This document shows, one piece after another, positions 8,429 through 16,115 of a stretch of DNA of 64,000 nt. Each line of letters begins with the position of its first letter. Positions within the stretch are counted from its first letter, which is position 1. The notes beneath the pieces are model-generated. The model was not told the origin of the DNA. It saw only the letters and a list, made by a program, of their open reading frames with translations, and made no database searches. Made by a program: the position numbers and the translations under genes. The stretch is taken from NCBI GenBank assembly GCA_948602995.1, contig CAPEBR010000019.1, forward strand, positions 13,166-77,165, given 5' to 3'. This stretch comes from an uncultured Dorea sp. Lineage in GTDB: Bacteria > Bacillota > Clostridia > Lachnospirales > Lachnospiraceae.

Positions 8429-9610
8429 ATGCCAAACATAAAATTAATGGAAGAGGCACTTCCCGTTGCCCCGCTGAAAATCGCAGCGCTTGAGAGCTGC
8501 CGCACACTAGGTAAAAAAGTTAACAGCTACATCGTAAAATTTCGTCAGGATACTCTGAAGGAGGATCTGATCTCTCCTCTTTTTTCCAGCTATCAGCTTG
8601 ACAACTACCTAATTGACTTATCCTGCCCCCGCTTCGGCACAGGAGAGGCAAAGGGAATCATCAAGGAAAGTATCCGCGGCAAAGATCTGTTCATCATGGT
8701 CGATGTATGCAATTACAGTCTCACCTACACAGTAAACGGGCACAAAAATCATATGTCCCCTGACGACCACTATCAAGATCTGAAGCGCATTATATCTGCC
8801 GCAACCGGGAAGGCGCACCGGATTAATGTCATCATGCCCTTCCTCTATGAAAGCCGCCAGCATAAACGCACCAAGAGAGAATCCTTAGACTGCGCCCTTG
8901 CACTTAGGGAGCTGACAGATATGGGAGTCAGCAATATCATAACCTTCGACGCCCATGACCCACGGGTACAAAACTCCATCCCCTTACATGGCTTCGATAA
9001 TTTTGCCACCACCTACCAGTTCATGAAAGCGCTGCTGCGCGCAGAACCTGACCTGTCCGTAGACAAGGAACATCTGATGATCATCAGCCCAGACGAGGGA
9101 GCTATGCACCGCGCTGTATATTTTTCCAATGTAACCGGCGTAGACATGGGAATGTTCTATAAACGCAGGGACTATTCCACAATCGTCAATGGCAAAAATC
9201 CCATCGTTGCCCACGAATTCCTGGGTTCTGACCTTAGAGGGAAAAATGTCATCATTGTAGACGATATGATCTCCTCTGGTGAAAGCATGCTGGAGGTGGC
9301 CAGACAGATGAAGGAACGGGGTGCAAAAAAGGTGTTCGTGTGTACTACCTTCGGCCTCTTTACCGACGGCTTCGAGCAATTTGACGAATATTACGAAAAA
9401 GAATATATTAACCGGGTCATTACGACAAATCTAACCTATCTTCCGCCCGAAGTGGAAGACAAGCCGTATTTTGCTATTGCTGACATGAGCAAATTCCTTG
9501 CCCTTATTATTGACTCCTTTAATCATGATATAACCATGAGCTCCGTACTCGACCCGACGGCAAAGCTTCATGCGTTACTGGAGCGGCATCTGGGGACGGG
9601 GCATTTTTAA
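8429..9610 (+). CDS. prs: Ribose-phosphate pyrophosphokinase (PRPP synthetase), long form
   Basis: It makes PRPP from ribose 5-phosphate and ATP for nucleotide, histidine and tryptophan synthesis. The PRPP-binding loop VIIVDDMISSGES (about 275-287) and the ATP-site segment PFLYESRQHKRTKRES are present. At 393 residues it is longer than the usual 310-320, with insertions near residues 20-60 and 290-350, as in a subgroup found in Clostridia. GGAG precedes the ATG. The final residues LGTGHF and the stop are encoded inside a GGGGACGGGG palindrome, so the C-terminus was altered by repeat insertion. Confidence 0.92.
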   Translation: MPNIKLMEEALPVAPLKIAALESCRTLGKKVNSYIVKFRQDTLKEDLISPLFSSYQLDNYLIDLSCPRFGTGEAKGIIKESIRGKDLFIMVDVCNYSLTYTVNGHKNHMSPDDHYQDLKRIISAATGKAHRINVIMPFLYESRQHKRTKRESLDCALALRELTDMGVSNIITFDAHDPRVQNSIPLHGFDNFATTYQFMKALLRAEPDLSVDKEHLMIISPDEGAMHRAVYFSNVTGVDMGMFYKRRDYSTIVNGKNPIVAHEFLGSDLRGKNVIIVDDMISSGESMLEVARQMKERGAKKVFVCTTFGLFTDGFEQFDEYYEKEYINRVITTNLTYLPPEVEDKPYFAIADMSKFLALIIDSFNHDITMSSVLDPTAKLHALLERHLGTGHF

Positions 9611-9625
9611 AAATGCCCCGTCCCC
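9592..9625. repeat. Perfect 34-base GGGGACGGGG palindrome at the prs 3' end
   Basis: Two 17-base arms (GGGGACGGGGCATTTTT and its complement) meet without a spacer. The prs TAA lies in the centre. It is the minimal form of the repeats at 511-587 and 994-1069 and probably works as a terminator. Confidence 0.85.
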
Positions 9626-9785
9626 AACTTAAAACTGCTTATCGAATCGAGTTCCTCTGTGCCTGCAGAAGCAGCGGTAATGTTCCGTTTATCGAATTTG
9701 AGGATGGACATTTGAACGTAACCTTACGAGAGAATGCAAATACAACAATTTATAAAATGTTGTCGTGAATTGTCATATATTCATA

Positions 9786-9815
9786 TTGAAATGTTATAAA
9801 AACTTATGTTATACT
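9786..9815 (+). promoter_or_regulatory. Sigma-A promoter of the chemoreceptor operon
   Basis: TTGAAA (9786-9791), an 18-base spacer and TATACT (9810-9815) give a predicted transcript start near 9822. Confidence 0.65.
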
Positions 9816-9828
9816 TAACGAAATAGCT

Positions 9829-9888
9829 ACCACACATTGGAATTATGGCAGCGTTTTGGCTTTTGCCAATGGTTTGTGTGGTTTTTTT
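9829..9888 (+). terminator. Terminator-like hairpin in the chemoreceptor leader
   Basis: ACCACACA (9829-9836) with TTGG pairs with CCAA and TGTGTGGT (9875-9882), and seven T follow at once. It starts only about seven bases after the predicted transcript start and lies upstream of the chemoreceptor gene, so it may act as an attenuator or yield a short RNA. No known riboswitch motif was recognised around it. Confidence 0.6.
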
Positions 9889-9911
9889 ATGTTCAAAACC
9901 AGAGGGAAAGG

Positions 9912-11900
9912 ATGAAGGAAATGACAGAAGAACATAACAAACCGGCTTCTGCACGGAGGATGAAAAGGAGCCTCAACGGAAGAATATTAAAAAGTACAAT
10001 TCTTAATATTATGGTACTGGTAGTAATAAGTTGTGTGATTATGGCACTCTCTATGCAGTCGCTTGCAAATAGTATTCTGCTGGATAGTCTGCAGCCGATG
10101 GTTCGGCAGTCTGCGAAAGCGGTTGAGGCAAATATCCATTTACTGGCAGACCGGATGATGACGATTGCTGGTGATTTTCAGATGAGCAATGCGGATGACA
10201 ACAGAACGGAAGAAATTCTTACAGAAGCCGCTGAGACCTATGAGTTCCATGCAATTGCCCTTTATGATCTGGAAGGAAACCTTTTGCAGGGAATAAAAGA
10301 TGCGCCAAAGAGCCTGGATGGCAGTTTCTTTTCACTTCTTAAAGAAACAGATAGTCTGACCACTCACTTTTCTACAATCTTTCAGGGAAGTCTCGGCATT
10401 GCGATGGGAATGCCTGTGAAAGAAGAGGGTGAAACCGTAATGTATGTAGTCGGGGTCTATAAATATGACGCCTTAGACGATATCATCAGCAGTATTAATA
10501 TTGGGAAAAACGGTATGGCTTATATGGTAAACCGGGAAGGGGTTGTTACCGGGCATCCAGATGATTCATTTGTTTTGGAGGAAAGAACACTTGCCGAAAT
10601 CAGTGAGGGAAATGAAGACGCGATCAACAGGGTAACTACCGGAGAAACAGGTTCCATTGAATTTGCGATCGGCGGGAAAAAGATGCTGGTGGCTTTTTCT
10701 CCGATTCGCGGCACCCAATGGTCTCTGGTCATCCAGGTTCCAAAGGCAGATTATAATCATCTGATTAACGGTGCGATGCTGGTAGCGCTATTATCCACTC
10801 TGGCAGTATTGATCGTATCTATTCTGCTTGTCCTGCGTCTGGCACGTTCCATCTCCCGTCCGGTAAAAAGCGTTACGGATCGTATGGTTTTGCTTTCTGA
10901 CGGGGATTTACGTACGGAAGTGGTTTCTGTGCACTCCAGGGACGAATTGGAGCTTATGTCTATGACGCTCAATACTACGGTGGAAAGTATCAACCAATAC
11001 ATATCGGATATTCATCAGGTATTAACAAGGGTTGCGGACGGCAATCTGAACGCCAGGCCCCAGATGGATTATAAAGGAGATTTCACTCAGATACGTGATA
11101 GTCTGGACTCCATTATCCGGTCCATGAATGAGACGATATCTGGTTTCCGTGCCGCCTCCGTCCGGCTTGCCGGCATGGCAGAAGAACTCAGCGGACAATC
11201 CGGTGAACTGCATCATGCTTCCTTGGAGCAGAATCAGTCTACGGAAGCGCTTGTCAGCGAGGTTGCGCATGTAAAGAAGCAGTTGGCGGATGTTACGGAA
11301 AACAGCGGCGAGACTCGCTGTAAGACAGAAGAGATTGCACAGTGTATTGACAGGGCAAATACGCAGATGTCCGCCTTGTCCAGTGCTATGCATGATATCA
11401 GTTCGAATGCTGATGAGATTACCAAGATTGCCAAGGCAATTGAGGACATCTCTTTCCAGACCAATATTCTGGCGCTCAATGCATCCGTGGAAGCAGCGCG
11501 GGCAGGAAACGCCGGCAGCGGGTTTGCCGTGGTTGCCAACGAGGTTCAGAATCTGGCTGTTAAGAGCGCTGAGGCGGCTCAAAGCGCTACAGGGATGATA
11601 GAAAATACAAGAGCCATTATCCGTACCGGTGTAGAATTGAATGCAGACACTGCCGATTCTCTTAAGGATATCTCCGCTGTTTCTGTTGAAATCAGTGAAA
11701 TTTCAGATCGGTTGGTTCATGCGGTAGAGAGACAGGAGAATGCACTGACTGTTATAGAAGAGAGAATCGAAAATATCTCCGATATTGCCGACCGGAATCT
11801 ACAGAACGCAGAGGGGACGAAACAGTCCAGCGGACTTTTGGCTCAGGAGGCTGAAAAGCTCCATGTGCAGGTGAGTAATTTTGTTTTGAAGGAGGATTGA
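9912..11900 (+). CDS. Methyl-accepting chemotaxis protein (dCache-HAMP-MCP)
   Basis: Start 9912 is chosen for the GAGGG site just upstream; an earlier ATG at 9837 lies inside the leader hairpin and adds an odd tryptophan-rich peptide. The 662-residue protein has a first membrane segment (about 30-52), a large extracellular sensing region of dCache type (about 55-275, including VGVYKYDALDDIIS and KNGMAYMVNREG), a second membrane segment (about 280-305), HAMP repeats, and the signalling domain with the conserved tip FQTNILALNASVEAARAG. It should signal to CheA/CheW, but no che or flagellar gene is in the window. A flavin-type lipoprotein gene follows after five bases, suggesting a joint sensory role. 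Confidence 0.93.
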   Translation: MKEMTEEHNKPASARRMKRSLNGRILKSTILNIMVLVVISCVIMALSMQSLANSILLDSLQPMVRQSAKAVEANIHLLADRMMTIAGDFQMSNADDNRTEEILTEAAETYEFHAIALYDLEGNLLQGIKDAPKSLDGSFFSLLKETDSLTTHFSTIFQGSLGIAMGMPVKEEGETVMYVVGVYKYDALDDIISSINIGKNGMAYMVNREGVVTGHPDDSFVLEERTLAEISEGNEDAINRVTTGETGSIEFAIGGKKMLVAFSPIRGTQWSLVIQVPKADYNHLINGAMLVALLSTLAVLIVSILLVLRLARSISRPVKSVTDRMVLLSDGDLRTEVVSVHSRDELELMSMTLNTTVESINQYISDIHQVLTRVADGNLNARPQMDYKGDFTQIRDSLDSIIRSMNETISGFRAASVRLAGMAEELSGQSGELHHASLEQNQSTEALVSEVAHVKKQLADVTENSGETRCKTEEIAQCIDRANTQMSALSSAMHDISSNADEITKIAKAIEDISFQTNILALNASVEAARAGNAGSGFAVVANEVQNLAVKSAEAAQSATGMIENTRAIIRTGVELNADTADSLKDISAVSVEISEISDRLVHAVERQENALTVIEERIENISDIADRNLQNAEGTKQSSGLLAQEAEKLHVQVSNFVLKED

Positions 11901-11905
11901 GATAA

Positions 11906-12364
11906 GTGAAACAGATATTTCGCAGAACACGAGTTCTGCTGTTGATGACACTGCTGTTGGCGGTTCTGATGTTAGCTGGCTGCGGCAAAGACGAGGGGCT
12001 ACAGGACGGTTACTATACTGCCCAGGCTTCGGAGTATGATTTCGGATGGAAAGAATATGTTACGATCATGGTCAAGGGGGGAAAGATTGTTTCCGTGGAA
12101 TACAATGCGGAAAATGCCAGTGGGTTTATCAAAAGCTGGGATAACGCCTATATGCAGAATATGCTGCATGTTTCCGGTACTTACCCGAATGAATATACCC
12201 GATATTATGCCAGCCAGTTTCTGGAGGGTCAGGGGAAAGAAGGGATTGACGCATTAAGCGGAGCCACGTCATCCTACGGTTCTTTCCAAAAACTGGAGGC
12301 TGCAGTGTTAGAGCAGGCACAGAAAGGAGATTCCAGTATTATACTCGTGGATACTTCGCATTAA
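11906..12364 (+). CDS. FMN-binding domain lipoprotein, probable ApbE flavinylation target
   Basis: It starts at GTG 11906 with GGAGG ten bases upstream, five bases after the chemoreceptor stop. A basic N-terminus and hydrophobic stretch end in the lipobox LAGC, with C26 as the lipid anchor. The remainder is one FMN-binding domain (about 32-140): DGYYTAQASEYDFGWKEYV, then DALSGATSS near residue 118. SGAT is the site where ApbE attaches FMN covalently to threonine (T121 here). The protein would therefore be a surface flavoprotein handling single electrons. Pairing with a chemoreceptor suggests redox sensing, which is inference. Confidence 0.82.
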   Translation: MKQIFRRTRVLLLMTLLLAVLMLAGCGKDEGLQDGYYTAQASEYDFGWKEYVTIMVKGGKIVSVEYNAENASGFIKSWDNAYMQNMLHVSGTYPNEYTRYYASQFLEGQGKEGIDALSGATSSYGSFQKLEAAVLEQAQKGDSSIILVDTSH

Positions 12365-12407
12365 AATAATAGAAAAGTGATTTGGGTGTAAGGTAATAAA
12401 ATATAGT

Positions 12408-12441
12408 AAAGCTCTGAGACAGGAATGTTTCAGGGCTTTTT
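12408..12441 (+). terminator. Intrinsic terminator after the chemoreceptor-lipoprotein operon
   Basis: AAAGCTCTGA pairs with TTTCAGGGCTTT across a short loop and runs into five T. Confidence 0.75.
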
Positions 12442-12464
12442 AAGAATTTTTTGTTTTTCTTCCA

Positions 12465-12797
12465 TTAATCAATTTTTTTGCCAAGAATCCACGGAACCCC
12501 CAGCTTAAAGAGAGAGGATCCGGCAACCAGCACGGCTAGAATTTTCCGTTCTTTCTGTCTGTCCTGGCAGCATGTATGAATCCGTTCAAAAGATTTTTTA
12601 AGCCGTGAACCTCCGCTCAACAGATCTGCAATAATCTTAATGACAGCCCAGAGCTGGCTTCCTATGAACATAATTAAGGCAAAAGCCCTGCCTTTTCCGA
12701 TTCGTTTCTCCCCCAGCCGGTATATGCTGCAGAATAAACCAATGAATGTGACAATATGATGAATCCATATGCCAGTGTTTACTTCCCTTTCTTTCAT
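12465..12797 (-). CDS. Small membrane protein of unknown function
   Basis: Start 12797 (MKEREVNTG) is chosen because GAGGGAG lies upstream; the open frame itself extends to 12830. The 110-residue product has two hydrophobic segments (IVTFIGLFCSIYRL, and LIMFIGSQLWAVIKIIADLL) and a third weak one near the end, with a basic, cysteine-containing loop between. I do not recognise the family. It is the last gene of a kinase / ECF S-component group. Confidence 0.6.
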   Translation of the reverse strand: MKEREVNTGIWIHHIVTFIGLFCSIYRLGEKRIGKGRAFALIMFIGSQLWAVIKIIADLLSGGSRLKKSFERIHTCCQDRQKERKILAVLVAGSSLFKLGVPWILGKKID

Positions 12798-12831
12798 TAT
12801 GTACTCCCTCTCTTTTCTAGTATAAACCAAT

Positions 12832-13413
12832 TTAAATACCTTTCTGTTTCACTGCCACTTTCTGTTCCCTATGGAAACGTACAAGCCCTGTTCTGTTCAA
12901 AGCTACCATAAGCGCAGGAATAAATACAAGCTGGAGGATGATCCCCGGAATTGCATTCAAAAATGCACCTGCCATAAACATCTGCCACGTAAACACATTC
13001 CCAGTCATACCAATCATCATAACACTCGCAATCCCCCATACAACTCGTCCTCCAATCATGGCAGCAAGCAAAGAACGGTACAAGGACACGATGCACTGCC
13101 ACTTGGAACTGTTATAAAGGAAACCAGAAATTGCGCCATAGGCCGCCAGCTCAAATGCCATTGTCACACAATTAGGCATGGGAGGCATTCCCAAAAAGGC
13201 GTAGCGCAGCAAGGGGAGTATAAATCCCACAACGCCTCCATACTGCCAGCCGCAGATTAACCCGCAGACAAGTACCGGAAGATGCATGGGCAAAAGCATA
13301 CTGCCAATCTGGGGAATCTGTCCCGTGAAGAAAGGCAGAACCATTCCTACTGACATAAACATTGCAGCAGTAACAAGATTCAGAATTGGTTTTTTTGTTG
13401 ATATTTCTTTCAT
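12832..13413 (-). CDS. ECF transporter S component
   Basis: A 193-residue protein with about six membrane segments and the layout of energy-coupling-factor substrate-binding subunits: a short basic N-terminus, then an AAMFMSVGMVLPFFTGQIPQ helix with glycine turns, and a conserved central LPLLRYAFLGMPPMPNCVTMAFELAAYG region. S components catch a vitamin or metal and work with a shared EcfAA'T module, which is not in this window. It overlaps the upstream kinase gene by four bases, so the imported compound may be phosphorylated by that kinase. The substrate cannot be read from sequence. Confidence 0.8.
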   Translation of the reverse strand: MKEISTKKPILNLVTAAMFMSVGMVLPFFTGQIPQIGSMLLPMHLPVLVCGLICGWQYGGVVGFILPLLRYAFLGMPPMPNCVTMAFELAAYGAISGFLYNSSKWQCIVSLYRSLLAAMIGGRVVWGIASVMMIGMTGNVFTWQMFMAGAFLNAIPGIILQLVFIPALMVALNRTGLVRFHREQKVAVKQKGI

Positions 13414-14516
13414 TTCTCCATTCCTCCTTTTTGTAATTTAATTTTATCAGTAATTTCCAGCGTACCGGTATCCATTATCAGGCGGCTGCTGGTTTCTATA
13501 GAATAATGCCGCAGGTAATTCTCCTCCATAGGTATCCATACTTTTTCAAAAGCAGAAAAATAAGCCCCTTCACGCATCTGCAGCCGCTTCCTTTGTTCCT
13601 CCCTGCCACATGTCAAAAATATTGTCAGGTCGTGTTCCGCTGCCAGTGCCGGATGGCAGGAATAACTACCTTCTATAACCGTCAGATTGCAATATGGTAT
13701 CCGTACAACTTCCCCCATACCGTTTTTCCTGCAATCATAGGGATGGTAGAAAATCTCCTGCCCTGCCCTTATTGGCCGCAGTACCTCTGCCAAAAAGCGT
13801 TCCAGGTCCATATTGCCGCCCGGAATCTCCTTCCAGTTTTGCTTCCGCTTTTCCAAAGGCAGATAGAAATCATCCATATGGCATATATTACAGGGAAACA
13901 GTTTACCGACCACGTCTGCCAGATATGTCTTGCCGCTGCCACACCGCCCGTCAATGGCAATTACTGCCGGTTTATCTCTCACGGCCAGCCTGTATATTTC
14001 AAACAGTATCGGAAAATAGTCGCTATACTCTTTCTTGATCAAACGATAATGGGGATGATACGCTTCCCTGTATATCCGGCTGTGATGTACCGGCGGGTAT
14101 CCCTCCTGCTTCCATGCTGACGCCCACTCTTCCATGCCGGGGATATGCAGGGTCTTTAACTGCTCCAGCTTTTCCTCCAGCCCTTTCACGGTTCCCCTGT
14201 GTTCCCCTGCAGTAACCGTAAATAAATGCGCCAGCAATTTGACCTCATCGGTAGTTTCGCATAAGGACAATGGAAACCGGCACAGAGAACTGCTGACCTC
14301 CCGGATAAACTCCCCCCTTCCCGGAAGGACACCGCCCGAATCTTTCGGCAGCACATTCCACTCTCCGATTAGGGAGGATTCTGCCTGTCCTTTGTCACAT
14401 ACCATATGTTCTGGCCCAAATTCGCTTTGATAAACCAACTTGCCAACGTCCTGCGGCTCCATCAGGGAATACTTTCTTCTGTGTTTTTTCAAAATTTGCA
14501 GGAAATTTCTGTCCAT
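13410..14516 (-). CDS. Two-domain P-loop kinase (uridine kinase-like C-terminus)
   Basis: A 368-residue protein. Residues 1-165 form an uncharacterised N-terminal region ending in HHSRIYREAYHPHYRLI. Residues 180-368 form a P-loop kinase of the uridine kinase/phosphoribulokinase type, with GRCGSGKT (190-197), the HMDDFYLP acidic segment and VIEGSYSCHPAL in place of the usual EGI motif. AGGAGGCGGG precedes the ATG and a promoter lies upstream. Translational overlap with an ECF S component suggests metabolic trapping of an imported nucleoside or vitamin. The substrate is unknown. Confidence 0.8.
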   Translation of the reverse strand: MDRNFLQILKKHRRKYSLMEPQDVGKLVYQSEFGPEHMVCDKGQAESSLIGEWNVLPKDSGGVLPGRGEFIREVSSSLCRFPLSLCETTDEVKLLAHLFTVTAGEHRGTVKGLEEKLEQLKTLHIPGMEEWASAWKQEGYPPVHHSRIYREAYHPHYRLIKKEYSDYFPILFEIYRLAVRDKPAVIAIDGRCGSGKTYLADVVGKLFPCNICHMDDFYLPLEKRKQNWKEIPGGNMDLERFLAEVLRPIRAGQEIFYHPYDCRKNGMGEVVRIPYCNLTVIEGSYSCHPALAAEHDLTIFLTCGREEQRKRLQMREGAYFSAFEKVWIPMEENYLRHYSIETSSRLIMDTGTLEITDKIKLQKGGMEK

Positions 14517-14621
14517 CCCGCCTCCTCATTTTTCATCCGATTCTTTACTCCAAAAAATTCTAAGTCCATTATAAATATATTTATCGCTCACCGTTCCGTC
14601 ATGGGAATACCCTTTCCTTAT

Positions 14622-14651
14622 ACTATATATTGTACCGCAGATTCCTGTCAA
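14622..14651 (-). promoter_or_regulatory. Sigma-A promoter of the kinase-ECF operon
   Basis: On the minus strand, TTGACA (14646-14651), an 18-base spacer and TATAGT (14622-14627), about 105 bases before the kinase start. Confidence 0.6.
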
Positions 14652-14689
14652 AATGTAGAAGAAAAAAGCGCAATTTTCGACCTTTTTGT

Positions 14690-14822
14690 GTTACTGTTCA
14701 CTCCGTGACCAGTAACATTCGCAAATCCATCTGAAATTCGCTTCGCGAATGGGATTTGCTCACACCTGAATCATTTTCTTACGGACTTTGCAGTAAATGC
14801 AAAGTCCTGTGTGAACAGTAAC
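14690..14822. repeat. Full-length dispersed multi-hairpin element (type copy)
   Basis: 133 bases with perfect 12-base terminal inverted repeats, GTTACTGTTCAC and GTGAACAGTAAC. Inside are three hairpins: the first is formed by the left end itself (GTTACTG..CAGTAAC), the second by GCAAATCC..GGGATTTGC around TTCGCTTCGCGAA, the third by GGACTTTGCA..TGCAAAGTCC. A conserved linker, CCTGAATCATTTTCTTACGG, joins the last two. The same plan recurs at 32639, 46143, 47945 and 58081. There is no coding capacity, as in a MITE or mobile RNA-structured repeat. Confidence 0.85.
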
Positions 14823-14885
14823 ACCTTTTTCACAAATAGATAAAACATCTCCCTATGCCGGCATGAATCCATATTCAGCTATCAA

Positions 14886-14924
14886 TATAAAGAACACGGA
14901 ATGCGCCAGGCTGCGCATTCCGTG
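14886..14924 (-). terminator. Intrinsic terminator after serA
   Basis: CACGGAATGCGC and its complement GCGCATTCCGTG (14895-14924) form a 12-base stem, followed on the minus strand by TTCTTT. The same GGAATGCGC stem recurs inside the element at 53816-53962. Confidence 0.65.
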
Positions 14925-14945
14925 AGAACATGATACAGATCCGCT

Positions 14946-16115
14946 CTATTGATTTCGGATCACCCGGACCCGCAGTACCTCCTTCACATTTTCGAGGTCT
15001 TCTGCCACCCGGTCCGTCACATCCGAATCTATATCAATCATGGTATAGGCATATTTTCCCTTGCTTTTGTTGGTCATATCTGCGATATTCATATTATCCT
15101 GTGCAAGAATTTTTGTAAATTGTCCGATCATATTCGGGACATTCCTGTGAAGCAGGGCAATTCTTGTATTATCCCCGCGTATTCCCATATCGCAGTTCGG
15201 GTAATTCACAGAATTATGGATATTCCCATTCTCAAGGTAATCCTTCACCTGCCTTACCGCCATCTTCGCACAGTTATCCTCTGATTCCTCAGTAGAGGCC
15301 CCGAGATGGGGAATCACGATGGCACCCTTCACCCCTGCAATCTCCGGCGTGGGGAAATCTGTCACATAATGCTTCACTTTTCCGGAAATGAGAGCATCCA
15401 CCATAGCTTCTTCCTCCACAAGTACATTTCTCGCAAAGTTCAGAACTACTGCCCCCTCCTTCATCAAACTAATGGCATCCCGGTCAATCATTCCTTTTGT
15501 ACTATCCATAGCCGGTACATGAATGGTAATGTAATCACAATCTCTGTAAATTTCATCCACAGTCTTGGAATGATGGATGCTCCGGGACAGTCTCCACGCA
15601 GAATCTACAGACACATATGGATCATAGCCGTACACATCCATCCCAAGATGGGTTGCAGCATTAGCTACAAGCACCCCGATGGCGCCAAGACCAATCACGC
15701 CTAGCTTCTTTCCCTCCAACTCGCAGCCTGCGAACGCCTTCTTTGCCTTTTCTGCATCTTTCGCAATATTTCCGTCCTCTTCGTTTTCCTGAACCCAGTT
15801 GATTCCGCCGATAATATCACGGGACGCAAGGAGCATTCCTGCAATCACCAGCTCCTTCACTCCGTTTGCATTTGCACCCGGCGTATTAAATACGACAATA
15901 CCCGCCTCTGCGCATCGGTCGAGGGGAATGTTATTCACCCCGGCTCCTGCTCTCCCGATTGCTTTCAGCTTCTTCCCAAACTCCATATCATGCATAACCG
16001 CACTTCTTACCAGAAGCGCGTCCGCCTTCTCCTGGGTGCTCACCGGCACATATTCTTCTGTAAATTTATTCAGACCCACATCCGAGATTGGATTTAAACA
16101 ATGATAGCTATACAT
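14946..16115 (-). CDS. serA: D-3-phosphoglycerate dehydrogenase
   Basis: First step of serine synthesis: oxidation of 3-phosphoglycerate. The 389-residue protein has a catalytic N-terminal part, the NAD Rossmann motif GLGAIG (142-147), catalytic R229 in NFARNVLVEEE and H270 in PHLGASTEE, and a C-terminal ACT domain (about 318-389), which in many SerA proteins senses serine. It lacks the extra intervening domain of long SerA forms. Its ATG overlaps the serC stop by one base (TAATG), so the two are translationally coupled. It is the last gene of the leuB-ilvD-ilvB-serC-serA run. Confidence 0.96.
   Translation of the reverse strand: MYSYHCLNPISDVGLNKFTEEYVPVSTQEKADALLVRSAVMHDMEFGKKLKAIGRAGAGVNNIPLDRCAEAGIVVFNTPGANANGVKELVIAGMLLASRDIIGGINWVQENEEDGNIAKDAEKAKKAFAGCELEGKKLGVIGLGAIGVLVANAATHLGMDVYGYDPYVSVDSAWRLSRSIHHSKTVDEIYRDCDYITIHVPAMDSTKGMIDRDAISLMKEGAVVLNFARNVLVEEEAMVDALISGKVKHYVTDFPTPEIAGVKGAIVIPHLGASTEESEDNCAKMAVRQVKDYLENGNIHNSVNYPNCDMGIRGDNTRIALLHRNVPNMIGQFTKILAQDNMNIADMTNKSKGKYAYTMIDIDSDVTDRVAEDLENVKEVLRVRVIRNQ

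Noticed and set aside
9837..9911. Earlier ATG for the chemoreceptor
   Set aside because: It lies inside a terminator hairpin, lacks a ribosome binding site and would add a tryptophan-rich peptide before the normal start.
9820..9911. Cyclic di-GMP or other riboswitch in the chemoreceptor leader
   Set aside because: Only one hairpin with a T run is present; none of the conserved riboswitch blocks were found.
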